Positions 7,219 through 7,543 of a DNA stretch of 7,543 bases are shown piece by piece (within the stretch, counting starts at the first letter, position 1; every line of letters begins with the position of its first letter). The stretch comes from JAMCRM01 sp041685075 (GTDB lineage Bacteria; Acidobacteriota; Terriglobia; Bryobacterales; Bryobacteraceae), in assembly GCA_041685075.1 (NCBI GenBank), contig JAWLGN010000272.1, forward strand, positions 1 through 7,543. The letters run 5' to 3'. The notes below the pieces were generated by a model. The model was not told the origin of the DNA. It made no database searches and was given only the letters and a program-made list of their open reading frames with translations. Made by a program: the position numbers and the translations under genes.

Positions 7219-7543
7219 ATGCGGAACCTGGCGGTGCTGGCGTGCCTGGCGGGTACGCTTGCGGCCGGCGATCTGCACGAGGCCGCCAAGGCGGGCGACG
7301 CGGCGCGCCTGGCAGCGCTGCTGGACGCCGGGGCCGACGTGAACGAACCGGGGCCGCTGGGATCCACCGCGCTGCACGATGCCGCTTGGGGCGGGCACAA
7401 GGAGGCGGTGGCCCTGCTTTTGGCACGCGGCGCGGACGTCAACGCGCGCCATCCCGAGGGCGGCTCCACCCCCCTGCACTACGCGGCCGTGAAGAACCAG
7501 CGAGAGGTGGGGGTCCTGCTGCTCCGCCGCGGCGCCGACGTGA
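7219..7543 (+). CDS. Probable exported ankyrin-repeat protein, N-terminal part
   Basis: The first 108 residues are visible and the frame runs open off the window end. The N-terminus looks like a short signal peptide: M-R-N, then a hydrophobic stretch L-A-V-L-A-C-L-A-G-T-L-A-A-G, with likely cleavage near residue 17. Ankyrin repeats follow: D-L-H-E-A-A ... L-L-D-A-G-A-D-V-N (about 18-42), S-T-A-L-H-D-A-A ... L-L-A-R-G-A-D-V-N (about 49-75) and S-T-P-L-H-Y-A-A ... L-L-R-R-G-A-D-V (about 83-108). Each ends in the G-A-D-V signature that closes the repeat. Ankyrin repeats bind other proteins, so a periplasmic or secreted binding role is likely, but partner and function are unknown. The ATG at 7219 is chosen because it starts the signal-like segment; its Shine-Dalgarno is poorly spaced, so GTG 7234 cannot be excluded, though it would shorten the signal. 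It is divergent from ntrY, 51 bp apart. Confidence 0.82.
   Translation, partial: MRNLAVLACLAGTLAAGDLHEAAKAGDAARLAALLDAGADVNEPGPLGSTALHDAAWGGHKEAVALLLARGADVNARHPEGGSTPLHYAAVKNQREVGVLLLRRGADV

Noticed and set aside
7219..7245. Lipoprotein signal in the ankyrin protein, with cysteine at residue 9
   Set aside because: The V-L-A-C context is loosely lipobox-like, but only eight residues precede the cysteine, which is too short for a normal lipoprotein signal.
7430..7448. TTGGCAC as a sigma-54 -24 element
   Set aside because: It lies inside the ankyrin coding region and has no TTGC-type -12 element at the required spacing.
7168..7479. 104-residue N-terminal extension of NtrY
   Set aside because: The frame is open, but the extension is antisense to the ankyrin gene, is arginine-rich without a domain, and the ATG at 7167 has a well-placed GGGAG and begins the first membrane helix.

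Overview
The window is GC-rich and almost fully coding: seven genes in 7.5 kb with short gaps. Its core is a four-gene run on the minus strand, read right to left. It starts with a membrane histidine kinase (NtrY type), followed by its sigma-54-type response regulator (NtrX type), then the two subunits of a Trk potassium uptake system (TrkA, then TrkH). This ntrYX-trkAH order is known from alphaproteobacteria and occurs in some other phyla. The GC-rich coding, the secreted ankyrin-repeat gene and the protein variants would suit an Acidobacteriota-like soil or sediment genome, but the sequence alone does not fix the phylum and this is a weak inference.

Layout from left to right: (1) 1-347, plus strand, the C-terminal end of a DegT/DnrJ/EryC1/StrS-type sugar aminotransferase, cut by the window edge. 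(2) 361-1812, minus strand, trkH with a GTG start. (3) 1809-3185, minus strand, trkA, overlapping trkH by 4 bp. (4) 3272-3712, plus strand, a small single-domain cupin lying between trkA and ntrX on the opposite strand. (5) 3719-5086, minus strand, ntrX. (6) 5083-7167, minus strand, ntrY, overlapping ntrX by 4 bp. (7) 7219-7543, plus strand, the start of a probable exported ankyrin-repeat protein, cut by the window edge.

How they may work together: NtrY would sense a signal through its extracytoplasmic region and pass phosphate to NtrX, and TrkA/TrkH would import potassium. Both pairs have stop-start overlaps (ATGA and GTGA), which points to translational coupling within each pair. The cupin splits the cluster into two minus-strand units, so trkA probably needs its own promoter or read-through across the antisense cupin gene. 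No RNA gene, mobile element, CRISPR array or clear terminator was seen.

No wholly new system is evident. The points most worth a second look are the altered sigma-54 contact loop of NtrX (GSFTSA instead of GAFTGA), the cupin placed inside the cluster with an incomplete metal site, and a lysine in the second nucleotide-binding loop of TrkA.
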